From the NCBI RefSeq assembly GCF_019733395.1, contig NZ_JAIHOO010000001.1, forward strand, positions 124,001-188,000: a stretch of DNA of 64,000 bases, given 5' to 3'. The notes under the pieces were generated by a model. The model was not told the DNA's origin. It did not search any database and worked only from the letters and a program-made list of their open reading frames with translations. Within the stretch, counting starts at the first letter, position 1. The number at the start of each line of letters is the position of its first letter. Below are positions 48,476-57,217 of the stretch, piece by piece. The DNA comes from Lysobacter sp. BMK333-48F3 (GTDB lineage: Bacteria; Pseudomonadota; Gammaproteobacteria; Xanthomonadales; Xanthomonadaceae). The position numbers and the translations under genes are program-made.

Positions 48476-48951
48476 GCGTTGGAAACGTGTTCGATATCGG
48501 TGGCGTCGTCGGGAGCGGCCAGCCAGCGTTCGACGATGACCGCGGCGGCCACCGCGTCCAGCGCCTCGGCGTCGCGGCGGCGCTTGCGGCCCTCGGCGCG
48601 GTCGGCGGCGAAGCGGTGCGCGGCTTCGATCGAGCTGGAGCGTTCGTCGACCAGCACCACCGGCAGGCGGTAGCGGGCGCGCAGCTGGCGGGCGAAGGCG
48701 TGGGCGCGGGCGCGGGCCGGCTGGTCGCCGCCCTCCAGGGTCATCGGGTCGCCGACGATCAGGCCGTCGGGGCGCCATTCCTTGTGCAGGCGGTCGATCG
48801 CGTTCCAGTCCGGACCGACGCCGTGCACGTCGATCACCGCCAGCGCGCGCGCGCCGTGGCCGAACGCACTGGCCACCGCGACGCCGATGCGTCGCGCGCC
48901 AACATCGAAACCCAGGACGGTGCCGTCGCGTCGAATCGCCGCCGAACTCAT
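48472..48951 (-). CDS. ruvX: Holliday junction resolvase-like protein RuvX (YqgF)
   Basis: A 159-residue RNase-H-fold protein of the YqgF/RuvX family, a predicted nuclease involved in rRNA maturation or recombination. The active-site motifs are [13 protein letters not shown] (first Asp), [11 protein letters not shown] (Glu) and [16 protein letters not shown] (last Asp). The last motif is the standard family end. It overlaps yqgE and pyrB by four bases each. The order YqgE-RuvX-PyrB is the usual gammaproteobacterial arrangement. Confidence 0.93.
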   Translation of the reverse strand: MSSAAIRRDGTVLGFDVGARRIGVAVASAFGHGARALAVIDVHGVGPDWNAIDRLHKEWRPDGLIVGDPMTLEGGDQPARARAHAFARQLRARYRLPVVLVDERSSSIEAAHRFAADRAEGRKRRRDAEALDAVAAAVIVERWLAAPDDATDIEHVSNA

Positions 48952-49514
48952 GCGTGCCCGGCGTAGTCGGCCAGGTGGGCGAAATCGACGCCGATGCGGC
49001 CGGCGGCGGCATGCCAGCGCGCGTCCAGCGGCAGCCGGAACAGCAGTTCGGCGTCGGCCGGCGCGGTCAACCAGTCGTTCTCGGTGATTTCGTGTTCGAG
49101 CTGGCCCGAACCCCAGCCGGCGCAGCCCAGGGCGACGATCGCGTTGGACGGGCCCTCGCCCTTGGCCATCGCTTCGAGGATGTCGCGCGAGGTGGTCAGG
49201 AACAGGTCGCTGCCGATCACCAGGGTCGAATCCCAGCGGGTGCCGCCGTCGTGGAGGACGAAGCCGCGCTCCGGATGCACCGGGCCGCCGGCCAGGACGA
49301 TCTGCGCGCGCAGCTTCTCGTCGCCGCCGTCCACGCCCATCTGGCCGAACACCTCGCCCAGGGTGTACTCGGACGGACGGTTGACGACGATGCCCATGGC
49401 GCCGTCGGTGTCGTGCTGGCAGATCAGGGCCACGCTGCGCGAGAAATTGGTGTCGGCCAGCGCGGGCAGCGCGATCAGGACCTGGTTCGCGAGGGGTGTG
49501 GGCATGGCGGACAT
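48948..49514 (-). CDS. YqgE/AlgH family protein
   Basis: A 188-residue protein of the UPF0301/YqgE (AlgH) family. Conserved blocks are [49 protein letters not shown] and [14 protein letters not shown]. The role is unclear; AlgH affects alginate and other regulation in Pseudomonas. The ATG at 49514 is used; ATG 49505, three codons later, is equally possible, and the longer upstream frame lacks conservation. It is first in the yqgE-ruvX-pyrB unit. Confidence 0.9.
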   Translation of the reverse strand: MSAMPTPLANQVLIALPALADTNFSRSVALICQHDTDGAMGIVVNRPSEYTLGEVFGQMGVDGGDEKLRAQIVLAGGPVHPERGFVLHDGGTRWDSTLVIGSDLFLTTSRDILEAMAKGEGPSNAIVALGCAGWGSGQLEHEITENDWLTAPADAELLFRLPLDARWHAAAGRIGVDFAHLADYAGHA

Positions 49515-49708
49515 GGCTCGCATTCTAGCCTGCCCGGCGTGAATTCGGCGCTGGCCGGCGCACGTTTCGGCGATCCAGCGCCCGCGGCGGACCGCGGGCC
49601 GCCCGCCGCGCCGACCCGGCCGCCGCCCCGCGCGGACCCCGCCGTACGGCCCTGGATTCCGCCTGCGCGGCACACCACAATCCAGGCCCGAGCTCCCACG
49701 AGGTCTCC

Positions 49709-50323
49709 ATGTCGGGCTATTGCGACATCGCCCCGGGCCATCCGGTCCACGGCCACTACCACGATCACGAGTACGGCTTCCCGCAGCGCGACGAAGCCGA
49801 GCTGTTCGAACGCCTGATCCTGGAGATCAACCAGGCCGGGCTGAGCTGGGAAACCATCCTGCGCAAGCGCGAGGGCTTCCGCCGCGCCTACCACGGTTTC
49901 GACGTCGACCGCGTCGCCGGCTACGGCGAAGCCGACCGCCTGCGCCTGCTCGACGACCCCGGCATCATCCGCAACCGGCTCAAAGTCGACGCGGCGATCC
50001 ACAACGCCGGGGTGGTGCAGGGCCTGCGCGCCAGCCACGGCGGCTTCGCCCAGTGGCTGGACGCGCACCAGTTGCTCGACGGCCGGCCGCGCGACAAGGC
50101 CGGCTGGGTCAAGCTGTTCAAGCGCAGCTTCCGCTTCACCGGCGGCGAGATCACCGGCGAATTCCTGATGAGCCTGAGCTATCTGCCCGGCGCGCACCGC
50201 GACAGCTGCCCCGCTTATCGCCGCATCGAAGCCATCGGCCCGTATTGGCGCCGCGCCGAGCGCCTGGCCGGCGGCGCCACCGTCGCCTCGGCCAAGACCC
50301 CGCGCCGGACCGCAGCCGAATGA
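49709..50323 (+). CDS. tag: DNA-3-methyladenine glycosylase I
   Basis: A 204-residue base-excision repair enzyme that removes 3-methyladenine from DNA. The HhH-like fold is represented by [35 protein letters not shown] and the active-site region [12 protein letters not shown]. The likely zinc ligands are Cys5 (YCDI), His18 region (HDHEYG) and the late HRDSC motif. The N-terminal [19 protein letters not shown] fits the family, though CxW at the start is altered here. Its stop overlaps the start of the next gene (ATGA). Confidence 0.92.
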   Translation: MSGYCDIAPGHPVHGHYHDHEYGFPQRDEAELFERLILEINQAGLSWETILRKREGFRRAYHGFDVDRVAGYGEADRLRLLDDPGIIRNRLKVDAAIHNAGVVQGLRASHGGFAQWLDAHQLLDGRPRDKAGWVKLFKRSFRFTGGEITGEFLMSLSYLPGAHRDSCPAYRRIEAIGPYWRRAERLAGGATVASAKTPRRTAAE

Positions 50324-51438
50324 GCCGCGGCCCGCGCATGCGCGCCGCTGCGCTGATCGCCGCCGGGGCGGCCGCAGCCGCCGTCGCCGGCCCGACACTC
50401 GCCGCCCCGCCGGCCGATGCGCGCGGCCTGCTCGAACGCCTGGCCGGGCAGATCGCCGCCCTGCCCGCCGACGAGCCGATGCCGATCGATCGCGCGCTGG
50501 AGCGCTACGCCGACCGCAGCGGGATCGAACTGCGGGTCGAACAGGACGACGAGGCCGGCGCGCTGGAACGCAAGCGCCCGCTGGGACTGTCCGATGCGGA
50601 GTGGCGTGCGTTCCTCGCCGCCTGGAAGACCGGCGCGATCGCGATCGAATCGGAGAACGGCGGCGCCGGCCTGACCTTTCTGGACCTGGACCAGGACGGC
50701 CATCGCGACCTGATCGTCGATCAGTACGTCGGCGGCACCGGCTTGTATAGCTATGTTTCGACCCTGCGCAACGATCCCGCGACGGGCTACGCCGACCGCG
50801 GCGCGAGCTTTTCGATCAACGGCCGCGGCGGCGACCAGGCCCTGTACTGGCTGCGCATCGACGGCCGCAGCTATGCCGCCTACCGCGACGGTGTGTACGG
50901 GCGCGATACGCTGACCCTGCAACGCGCCATGTCGCCGGCGCCGCCCGCGGGCGCGACCGTTCCGGCCCTGGTGCTGCGCTACCGCTACCGCCACCGGGTG
51001 CTGCCGGCCGGCGCAGAGGCGCGCGGCGACGATGCCGAACAGGCGGCGCTCGACGCCGATGCGGATTTCGCCGCCGCCGCCGACCGCGCCCTGGCCGAGG
51101 TGCGCCTGAATCGCGACGGCAGCCAGCGCCTGCCCGCCGCCGAGGCGCGCTGCCCGGCGCCGCCGGGCACGCCCGCCGAAGACGACGTCTGGCCCTGGCA
51201 CGGCGCCGGCCACTACAGCTTCGACTTCGCCGCGACCGCCCGCGTGCGCACGCCGCGCGCCTGCTACGCGGCGACGGTGATCGCGTTCCGCAGCAGCTAC
51301 CTGAAGTCCTATGCCGGCTGCTGCATGCTGTGGGTGCAGACCCGCCCCGGCGACGCCGTCGCCGAGCGGCCGCTGGACACCCAGCGCTGGCGCGAGAACC
51401 TGGCGATCGAACAGGTCGATGCGGGCGGCGGGGAATAG
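50320..51438 (+). CDS. Hypothetical exported protein with calcium-loop-like motif
   Basis: A 372-residue protein with an N-terminal signal peptide (AAALIAAGAAAAAVAGPTLAA). The body contains FLDLDQDGHRDLIVDQYVGGTG, an FG-GAP/dockerin-like aspartate loop, and a Cys-containing C-terminal half (RTPRACYAATVIAFRSS, YAGCCMLWVQTRPG). No known family is recognised. It overlaps tag by four bases, and the next gene encodes a membrane protein carrying a similar loop (PDLDRDGMREYLLCEI) near its C-terminus. Secretion to the periplasm is inferred from the signal peptide. Confidence 0.7.
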   Translation: MSRGPRMRAAALIAAGAAAAAVAGPTLAAPPADARGLLERLAGQIAALPADEPMPIDRALERYADRSGIELRVEQDDEAGALERKRPLGLSDAEWRAFLAAWKTGAIAIESENGGAGLTFLDLDQDGHRDLIVDQYVGGTGLYSYVSTLRNDPATGYADRGASFSINGRGGDQALYWLRIDGRSYAAYRDGVYGRDTLTLQRAMSPAPPAGATVPALVLRYRYRHRVLPAGAEARGDDAEQAALDADADFAAAADRALAEVRLNRDGSQRLPAAEARCPAPPGTPAEDDVWPWHGAGHYSFDFAATARVRTPRACYAATVIAFRSSYLKSYAGCCMLWVQTRPGDAVAERPLDTQRWRENLAIEQVDAGGGE

Positions 51439-51739
51439 GAACCCGGCCAGGCCCCCTCCCGCTTCGCGCCAGCCGATCCCAGCCCGATCGCGATCGACCA
51501 ACGCCGCCCGCCGCAGCCCCCCTTCCCTCCAGAGACCACACGCCGTTCCCCCCTTTGAAAAAGGGGGGCCAGGGGGGATTTGCTCTTGCTCCAGCTTCCA
51601 CCCCAACCCATCCGCCCCCACACAACAAGGATCGCAGCCCGAACTGATCTACCATGGCCGCGCACGTCATGGACGACATCGCGACCGGCCGCCAGGCCGG
51701 CGCACCGGTGCGTCGTCCGCGCCACCGCCAGGATCCAGG
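51439..51739. repeat. Spacer with a CCCCCCTTTGAAAAAGGGG element
   Basis: About 300 bp with no supported gene. The G-rich element lies at 51545-51584 in forward orientation, as at 10795. The remainder contains no terminator or RNA signature that I recognise; it includes the promoter of the DUF4153-like gene. Confidence 0.8.
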
Positions 51740-53566
51740 ATGCATCCGTCTCCCGCAGCACTGCCCCGCTCCACCCGCTGGTTCATCGTCGCCGTCGCCG
51801 TGCTGCAAGGCCTGGCCTTGTACCTCACCGGCCGCTACGCCGCCGCGCTCGGCGGCAGCGGCCTGCCGATCGCCCTGTACGCATTGCTGCTGGCGGTGCC
51901 CGCGGCGATGCTGCTGAGCGTGCAAGGCCTGCGCGATGCGCGCTTCTGGCAGCAGACCGTCGGCCTGGGCCTGCTGGTCGGCGCGCTGGGGGCCTGGGCC
52001 GCCTGGAGCGCCACCGGCGCGCCGCAAATCGAGACCGAATCGGTGCTGGCGCCGTTCGCGGTCAGCCTGGCCATCGCCTGGTTCATCGCCCTGCCTTATC
52101 TGCAATGCCGGATCGAACACCAGCGCTGGTGCGCGCCGTACCAGGCGCTGTTCGAGCACGGCTGGCAGAACGCGCTGACCCTGGCCCTGACCGGGGTCTT
52201 CGTCGCCATCTGCTGGGGCGTGCTCGGCCTGTGCGCGGTGTTGTTCAAGCTGATCGGCATCGGCGTGTTCGCCGAGCTGTTCGTGCAACCGGGCTTCGCC
52301 TGGCCGGTCAGCGGCTTGATGGCCGGCCTCGGCCTGCTGGTCGGCCGCACCCAGCAAAAGCCGGTGCAGATCGCGCGCCAGGTGCTGTTCGCGATCTTCA
52401 AGGGCCTGCTGCCGCTGCTGGCCCTGGTCGCGGTGCTGTTCGTGCTGAGCCTGCCGTTCACCGGCCTGGAGGCGCTGTGGCGCACGCGCGCGGCGACGCT
52501 GATCCTGATGTGCGTGATCGCCCTGCTGGTGCTGTTCGTCAACGCCGTGTTCCAGGACGGCAGCGGCGAGCCGCCCTATCCGCGCGCGCTGCGCCGGGTG
52601 GTCGACGCCGCGTTGCTGAGCCTGCCGGTCTACGCCGGACTGGGCCTGTATGCGCTCGGCCTGCGCATCGTCCAGTACGGCTGGACCGGCGACCGCTTCT
52701 GGGCCCTGCTGGCCTCGGTGCTGCTGGCCGCCTACGCCTGCGGCTACGCCTGGGCCGTGCTGCGCCCGCGACGCGGCTGGCTGCACGGCATCGCCCGGGT
52801 CAACGTGATCGTTTCGCTGATCGCGCTGGCGCTGGCGGTCGCGGCCAATTCGTTGCTGCTGGACCCGCACCGGCTCAGCGTCGGCGACCAGCTCGCGCGC
52901 CTGCGCGACGGCCGCGCCACGGTCGCCGATTTCGACCTCAAGCATCTGCGCTTCCACAGCGGCCGCCGCGGCTACCAGGCCTTGCTCGCGCTGCGTCGCG
53001 AGCCGAAGTTCGCGACCCCGGCCGCGCGCGATGCGCTCGCCGAGGCGATCGCGACGGACAGCCCCTGGTACAGCCCCGCGGACCGGCGCGAACAGGCGCC
53101 GCGCACCGCCGCCAACGCCTTGCAGCGGATCGCGCGCGCGCCCGGCCTCGACCCGGTCGAACCGGTCTGGCTGCAAGCGGTGCTGGAGCGCGAGCTGTCC
53201 GCGCCCGATTGCCTGCGCGAGGACGCGCGCTGCGTGCTGATGGCGCCGGACCTGGACCGCGACGGCATGCGCGAATACCTGCTGTGCGAAATCGAGGAAT
53301 ACGGCTCGACCTGCACCCTCTACGCCCTCGACGGCGGGCGCTGGGGCGTGGCCGCGCGCAGCTTCATCGGCACCCGCGAGCGCGGGACCGAGGCGCTGGA
53401 GGCGGCGATGCGGGCCGGCAAGGTCGAGGCGGTGCCGCCGCGCTGGCCGGAACTGCGCTTCGGCGACGGCAAGCCTTTCTCGCTGAACGAAGACACCTCG
53501 CCCCAGCGCAGCGAACCGGTCGATCCGGCCGCGCTGCAGCGTTTGCGGGACGCTCCGCGCCGCTGA
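51740..53566 (+). CDS. DUF4153-like polytopic membrane protein
   Basis: A 608-residue protein with about ten membrane helices in residues 10-370, then a soluble C-terminal half of 240 residues. The helical part resembles DUF4153 proteins (LLVGRTQQKPVQIARQVLFAIFKGLLPLLALV). The C-terminal half includes LKHLRFHSGRRGYQALLAL and the acidic loop PDLDRDGMREYLLCEIEEYG, similar to that in the upstream protein. The ATG at 51740 gives a short hydrophilic start before the first helix. The function is unknown; a link with the preceding exported protein is inferred from the shared motif. Confidence 0.85.
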   Translation: MHPSPAALPRSTRWFIVAVAVLQGLALYLTGRYAAALGGSGLPIALYALLLAVPAAMLLSVQGLRDARFWQQTVGLGLLVGALGAWAAWSATGAPQIETESVLAPFAVSLAIAWFIALPYLQCRIEHQRWCAPYQALFEHGWQNALTLALTGVFVAICWGVLGLCAVLFKLIGIGVFAELFVQPGFAWPVSGLMAGLGLLVGRTQQKPVQIARQVLFAIFKGLLPLLALVAVLFVLSLPFTGLEALWRTRAATLILMCVIALLVLFVNAVFQDGSGEPPYPRALRRVVDAALLSLPVYAGLGLYALGLRIVQYGWTGDRFWALLASVLLAAYACGYAWAVLRPRRGWLHGIARVNVIVSLIALALAVAANSLLLDPHRLSVGDQLARLRDGRATVADFDLKHLRFHSGRRGYQALLALRREPKFATPAARDALAEAIATDSPWYSPADRREQAPRTAANALQRIARAPGLDPVEPVWLQAVLERELSAPDCLREDARCVLMAPDLDRDGMREYLLCEIEEYGSTCTLYALDGGRWGVAARSFIGTRERGTEALEAAMRAGKVEAVPPRWPELRFGDGKPFSLNEDTSPQRSEPVDPAALQRLRDAPRR

Positions 53567-53579
53567 ACCCGCGGCGCGA

Positions 53580-54590
53580 TCACAACCGCATCCGCACCTC
53601 GCGCGGCGCCGCCGGCGGCGCCGCGCCGTCGTTCCAGAACGCTTCGACCCAGGGCCGCACCAGGTCGAGTTCGGTCGAGGCGCCGCGCACGCCGGGAAAG
53701 CGGCGCAGATTGGCCGACTGCAAACCGAGCATGCGCGCGTCCTGGTCGTTGACCCGTTTCAGCAACGGCCACACCAGCCGCCGCACCAGCCAGGCCGGCG
53801 CCCAGCGGTTCTCGACGTGCAGGCTGGCGAACACCGCCGTGGACGCCGCGCTTTCCGGGCTGAAATGCAGGCTGATCCGCACCGTGCCGCCGTTGCGGTA
53901 GCGGTATTCGATCTGCGCGCTGCCGGGCGCGTCGAAGCGGGCGCGTTCGCTGTCGCGCGGCGACTCGAACAGCCGGTACAACAGGCCCGATTGCTGCGCC
54001 TGCCCGCGATAGCTCACCTCGAACCCGTCCGCGTTCGGTGCGAACCGCGCCAGCACCTCGCTGCGCGCGCCGCCGCGCCGGACCAGGCCGGGATGGATCC
54101 AATGCGTATGCAACGGGTCGAGGAAGTTTTCGACCGCATCGACCACGTGCGCCGGCCAGCGGGTCTGCCACAGGAAGCGCCGCGAACCCGGGCCGAACTC
54201 GCGCACCAACGGCGCCAGCTCGCCCTCGTCGCGGCCGTCCAGGCGCAGCCAGATCAGGCCGTCGTGCTCGCGCACGGCGATGCGGCGCACGCGCACCGAC
54301 GGCAACGCGGCATCGGGCGACAGGCCGGGGATCTCGCACAGGCGGCCGTCGCGGTCGAAGCGCCAGCCGTGGTACGGGCAGACCAGCCCGTCGCCGGTCG
54401 CGCAACCGGCCGACAACGGCGCGTGCCGGTGCGGGCAGCGGTCTTCCAGGGCGAAGGCCTGGCCATCGCCGGTGCGCGCCAGCACCACCGGCCGGTCGAG
54501 CAAGCGCACCGCGACCGGCGTGCGCCGCAACCGCTCGGCGCACAGCGCGGCGAACCAGCGCGAGGCATGGCTGGGGTGCCAGTCGCTCAT
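53580..54590 (-). CDS. Rieske non-heme iron oxygenase
   Basis: A 336-residue oxygenase alpha-subunit-type protein. The Rieske 2Fe-2S motif is C52-x-H54 with C71-x2-H74 in RCPHRHAPLS and VCPYHGWRFD. The mononuclear iron site shows N155, D158, H161 and H166 in ENFLDPLHTHWIHP. This pattern fits aromatic-ring hydroxylases and demethylases of the vanillate/phthalate type, but the substrate cannot be named. No ferredoxin reductase gene is adjacent. It is last in a three-gene minus-strand unit (ATP-grasp, GNAT-like, Rieske), 16 bp after the GNAT gene. It could tailor a small molecule made by the two others. Confidence 0.9.
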   Translation of the reverse strand: MSDWHPSHASRWFAALCAERLRRTPVAVRLLDRPVVLARTGDGQAFALEDRCPHRHAPLSAGCATGDGLVCPYHGWRFDRDGRLCEIPGLSPDAALPSVRVRRIAVREHDGLIWLRLDGRDEGELAPLVREFGPGSRRFLWQTRWPAHVVDAVENFLDPLHTHWIHPGLVRRGGARSEVLARFAPNADGFEVSYRGQAQQSGLLYRLFESPRDSERARFDAPGSAQIEYRYRNGGTVRISLHFSPESAASTAVFASLHVENRWAPAWLVRRLVWPLLKRVNDQDARMLGLQSANLRRFPGVRGASTELDLVRPWVEAFWNDGAAPPAAPREVRMRL

Positions 54591-54606
54591 CGCGCGCCCT
54601 CGCCGC

Positions 54607-55725
54607 TCACAGCGCGAACCGACGCATGATCGGCACGCCGACGTGCTGCGTCGCCGCGGCCAGGAAGGCGATCGCGCGCCGGGTCGCGCGCGGCAGGTGC
54701 CGCGCATACACCGCGCTGTATTCGATCGCCGGCTCGCCGCCGCGCAGGCGCTTGAAGTGCGCCGCGCCGGCGCTGAAGTTGATCGTCTCGCCGCTGCGCA
54801 GCGCGTGCTCGAAGGTGCAGGCGGTGGCCAGCCGATACAGCCCCTCGCGCTGCGGCCGGCCGGTGTCGTAGCCGACGATGGGGGTGGTCAGGCAGCCGCC
54901 GAGGCGGAACTGCCCGGCCACGCACAGCAGTTGCCCGTCCCGGTCGCGGAAGCCGTCGAAATGCAGCAGTCCCTGGCGGTGCCATTGGCGCATGAACTCG
55001 GCGCGATAGTGCGGATTGCAGGCCGAATACTTGTCCAGGTACAGGCGCCGGTACAAGTAGGCGATGCGTTCGTAGTCGGCCTCGCCGATCTCGCCGTTGC
55101 CGGCGCGTCCCGGATGCTTGGCCGCCAGGCGCAAGTCCATCGCCAGGTTGTGGCGCCGCCGCGCCAGGCTAGCGACGTCGCGGTACAGATACACCTGGCG
55201 GCTGCCGATCAGTTCGAAGCCCAGCGCTTGCAGTTGCGCCAGCCAGTCGCCGTGCTCGCACTCGTTGAGCGAGCGCAGCCACAGCGCATGCTGCGGCCAG
55301 CGCTGGCGCGCGACGTCGAGCAGTTGTCGCAGCGGCGTCGCCGCCAGCGGCGGATACAGATTGGTCGACAGCAGCCAGTTGTTGATCGCGACCGCGCGGT
55401 CGATCCGCGCCCGCTGCAGCCGACCCGCGCCGAACCGCCCCAGGGCGCGCAGCAGCGGCGCGGCCCACGGCGGCGCGTAACGGATCGCCTCCTCGGCGGC
55501 GTAATCGGCGTAAGCGGTGCGCGGCGAACAGACCCAGGCATTGTCCGGTTCGTCTTCGTTGATCGTCACCGGCAGGCTCAGTTCGCCTGCATCCAGCATC
55601 TCGACCCGAGTGGCGAGGTTGGCGACATAGCGCTGCGGATCGCGGCCGACATGCAGTCGGGCGAACGCCGCCGACGCGCGGTTGAACGCCTCGATCGCCG
55701 TCGCCGTCGTCGTCGCCCCGTTCAT
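54607..55725 (-). CDS. GNAT-like acyltransferase
   Basis: A 372-residue protein with an N-terminal region of 220 residues and a C-terminal GNAT-type (BioF2/Acetyltransf_6-like) domain. Indications are DYERIAYLYRRLYLDKYSACNPHY, LLHFDGFRDRDGQLLCVAGQFRL and LYRLATACTFEHALRSGETINF. Exact donor and acceptor are unknown; related enzymes use acyl-CoA or tRNA-activated amino acids. Its ATG overlaps the stop of the ATP-grasp gene (ATGA). The following gene is the Rieske oxygenase. Membership in a biosynthetic unit is inferred from this coupling. Confidence 0.75.
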   Translation of the reverse strand: MNGATTTATAIEAFNRASAAFARLHVGRDPQRYVANLATRVEMLDAGELSLPVTINEDEPDNAWVCSPRTAYADYAAEEAIRYAPPWAAPLLRALGRFGAGRLQRARIDRAVAINNWLLSTNLYPPLAATPLRQLLDVARQRWPQHALWLRSLNECEHGDWLAQLQALGFELIGSRQVYLYRDVASLARRRHNLAMDLRLAAKHPGRAGNGEIGEADYERIAYLYRRLYLDKYSACNPHYRAEFMRQWHRQGLLHFDGFRDRDGQLLCVAGQFRLGGCLTTPIVGYDTGRPQREGLYRLATACTFEHALRSGETINFSAGAAHFKRLRGGEPAIEYSAVYARHLPRATRRAIAFLAAATQHVGVPIMRRFAL

Positions 55726-56879
55726 AGCTCGGGCAGATCCTCGCCGTCCCATTCGATATCGCGCGTCGCCGCCTCGCGCAGGCTGCAGCCTCGGCGCAGC
55801 GCGACGCCGGCATAGGCCGCCACGTCGACCAGCGCGCCCCAGGTCGGCGCGCGATCGCCCGACGGCGACAGCACGTCCTCGGCGCGCGCCCAGTCGCACC
55901 GCCATTGCGCGCCGCGGCCGTCGCGCAGGGCCTGGACCAGGCCCGGGCCGAGCATGATCGGCGCGATCATCCGCGCCCGACCCGCGCCCGCGTCGATGCA
56001 GGCCATGTCCGCGCCCATCAGGGCCGCCGGCAAGGGCGCGTCGGGCGCGAACAGGTGCACGCCGCTGATCGCGCGCGGATTGCATTCCAGCACGGTCGGC
56101 ACGCCGTCCTCGCCGAGGATCCAATCGAAGGAAATCTGACCGCTGAAACCGAGCCTGGCGACGAAGCGCGCGACGAACTCGCGGATCGCCGGGGTCGGCT
56201 GCGGATCGAAATAGAAGCTGGAACTGCGCGCCAGCCGGTAGGCCGGCCGGTACACCGCGTGCGCCAGCAACCGGCCGCGATCGGCGATGCCGTAAGAACA
56301 CAGCTCGGTGCCGGCGTGGAAACGCTGCGCGACCCAGGTCTGGCCCAGCCCCAGCGGCGCGGCATCGGCCGGCAACCCATCCGGGTGCAGACGCACATGC
56401 ACGCCGAAGCGCGAATACTCCGGCTTGAGCACCAGCGGCCGGTCGCCGGCCCACTCGCGCGCCTGCTCCAGGCTCGTCACCGCGACGCTGTCCGGCACGC
56501 GCGCGCCGCAGTCCCGCGCCAGCTCGAGAAACCGCCGTTTGCTGTGCAAGGCGCGCAGGGTTTCGAAGTCCTCGGCGAGCACCCGCACCGAGCGCGGCAA
56601 CGCCTGACGGTAACGCGAGACGGTGAACACCTCCTCGCAGGTCGGCACGATCAGGTCGATGCGTTCGGCCGCGGCGATGCGCGACAGCGCGGCGACGAAA
56701 CCGGCCGCGTCCGTGCGCGGCGACGGCAACCGGTGCGCCCGGAACACCGCGCTCGACCACGCCCCGAGCCGGCACGACACGCTGTCGGCGACATGCACCG
56801 TCCACGCCGCATGGGCGAAGCTGCGCGCCAGTTCCAGAGCCGCCGGAGCGCGCGGCCCCAGGATCAATACATTCGCCAT
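55722..56879 (-). CDS. ATP-grasp domain protein (carboxylate-amine ligase-like)
   Basis: A 385-residue ATP-grasp enzyme. The N-terminal region (ANVLILGPRAPAALELARSFA) is Rossmann-like. The central segment holds the nucleotide-binding strands RPLVLKPEYSRFGVHV and TWVAQRF. The metal-binding block VPTVLECNPRAISGVHLF contains the acidic and Asn residues typical of the family. ATP-grasp ligases join carboxylates to amines or thiols by acyl phosphates; the actual substrate here is unknown. It is first in the unit with the GNAT-like and Rieske genes, with a 338-bp upstream control region. Confidence 0.88.
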   Translation of the reverse strand: MANVLILGPRAPAALELARSFAHAAWTVHVADSVSCRLGAWSSAVFRAHRLPSPRTDAAGFVAALSRIAAAERIDLIVPTCEEVFTVSRYRQALPRSVRVLAEDFETLRALHSKRRFLELARDCGARVPDSVAVTSLEQAREWAGDRPLVLKPEYSRFGVHVRLHPDGLPADAAPLGLGQTWVAQRFHAGTELCSYGIADRGRLLAHAVYRPAYRLARSSSFYFDPQPTPAIREFVARFVARLGFSGQISFDWILGEDGVPTVLECNPRAISGVHLFAPDAPLPAALMGADMACIDAGAGRARMIAPIMLGPGLVQALRDGRGAQWRCDWARAEDVLSPSGDRAPTWGALVDVAAYAGVALRRGCSLREAATRDIEWDGEDLPEL

Positions 56880-57217
56880 CGTCCATCCCGGCCGGCACGG
56901 CGCCGGTGGTTCGCTATCGCCTCATCGCCGGCATCCCGCGCGGCAGGTGCATTAGGCAACAGGGCGACGGAAATGGGAACGCGGGTGCGGACTGCGGCCC
57001 GGTGCGGATGCGGCCGCGACCGCCGTGGCGAAACCGGACCGACGCCCCGCTCCGTCCGCGACGGCTCGCTCGGCATGGCCGGATTGGCCCGCTGCGCCTA
57101 GGGTCGGCCCCAGATACCCGCTGCCCCCTTCAGAGCGTAGTCTGAAAATCGACTAAAAACGTTTTCATACGAGGCAAGGCCGGCGCAAAGCCGGACTCAT
57201 CCAGGGAGGAACCGCTC
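56880..57217. promoter_or_regulatory. Divergent control region of ATP-grasp operon and 57218 gene
   Basis: 338 bp without a supported gene. Near the plus-strand gene an AT-rich stretch (57141-57170) has the palindrome AAAACGTTTT (57156-57165) in the context TCTGAAAATCGACTAAAAAC. This could be a regulator site for either side. An AGGGAGGA ribosome site lies at 57203-57210 for the plus-strand gene. Confidence 0.5.
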
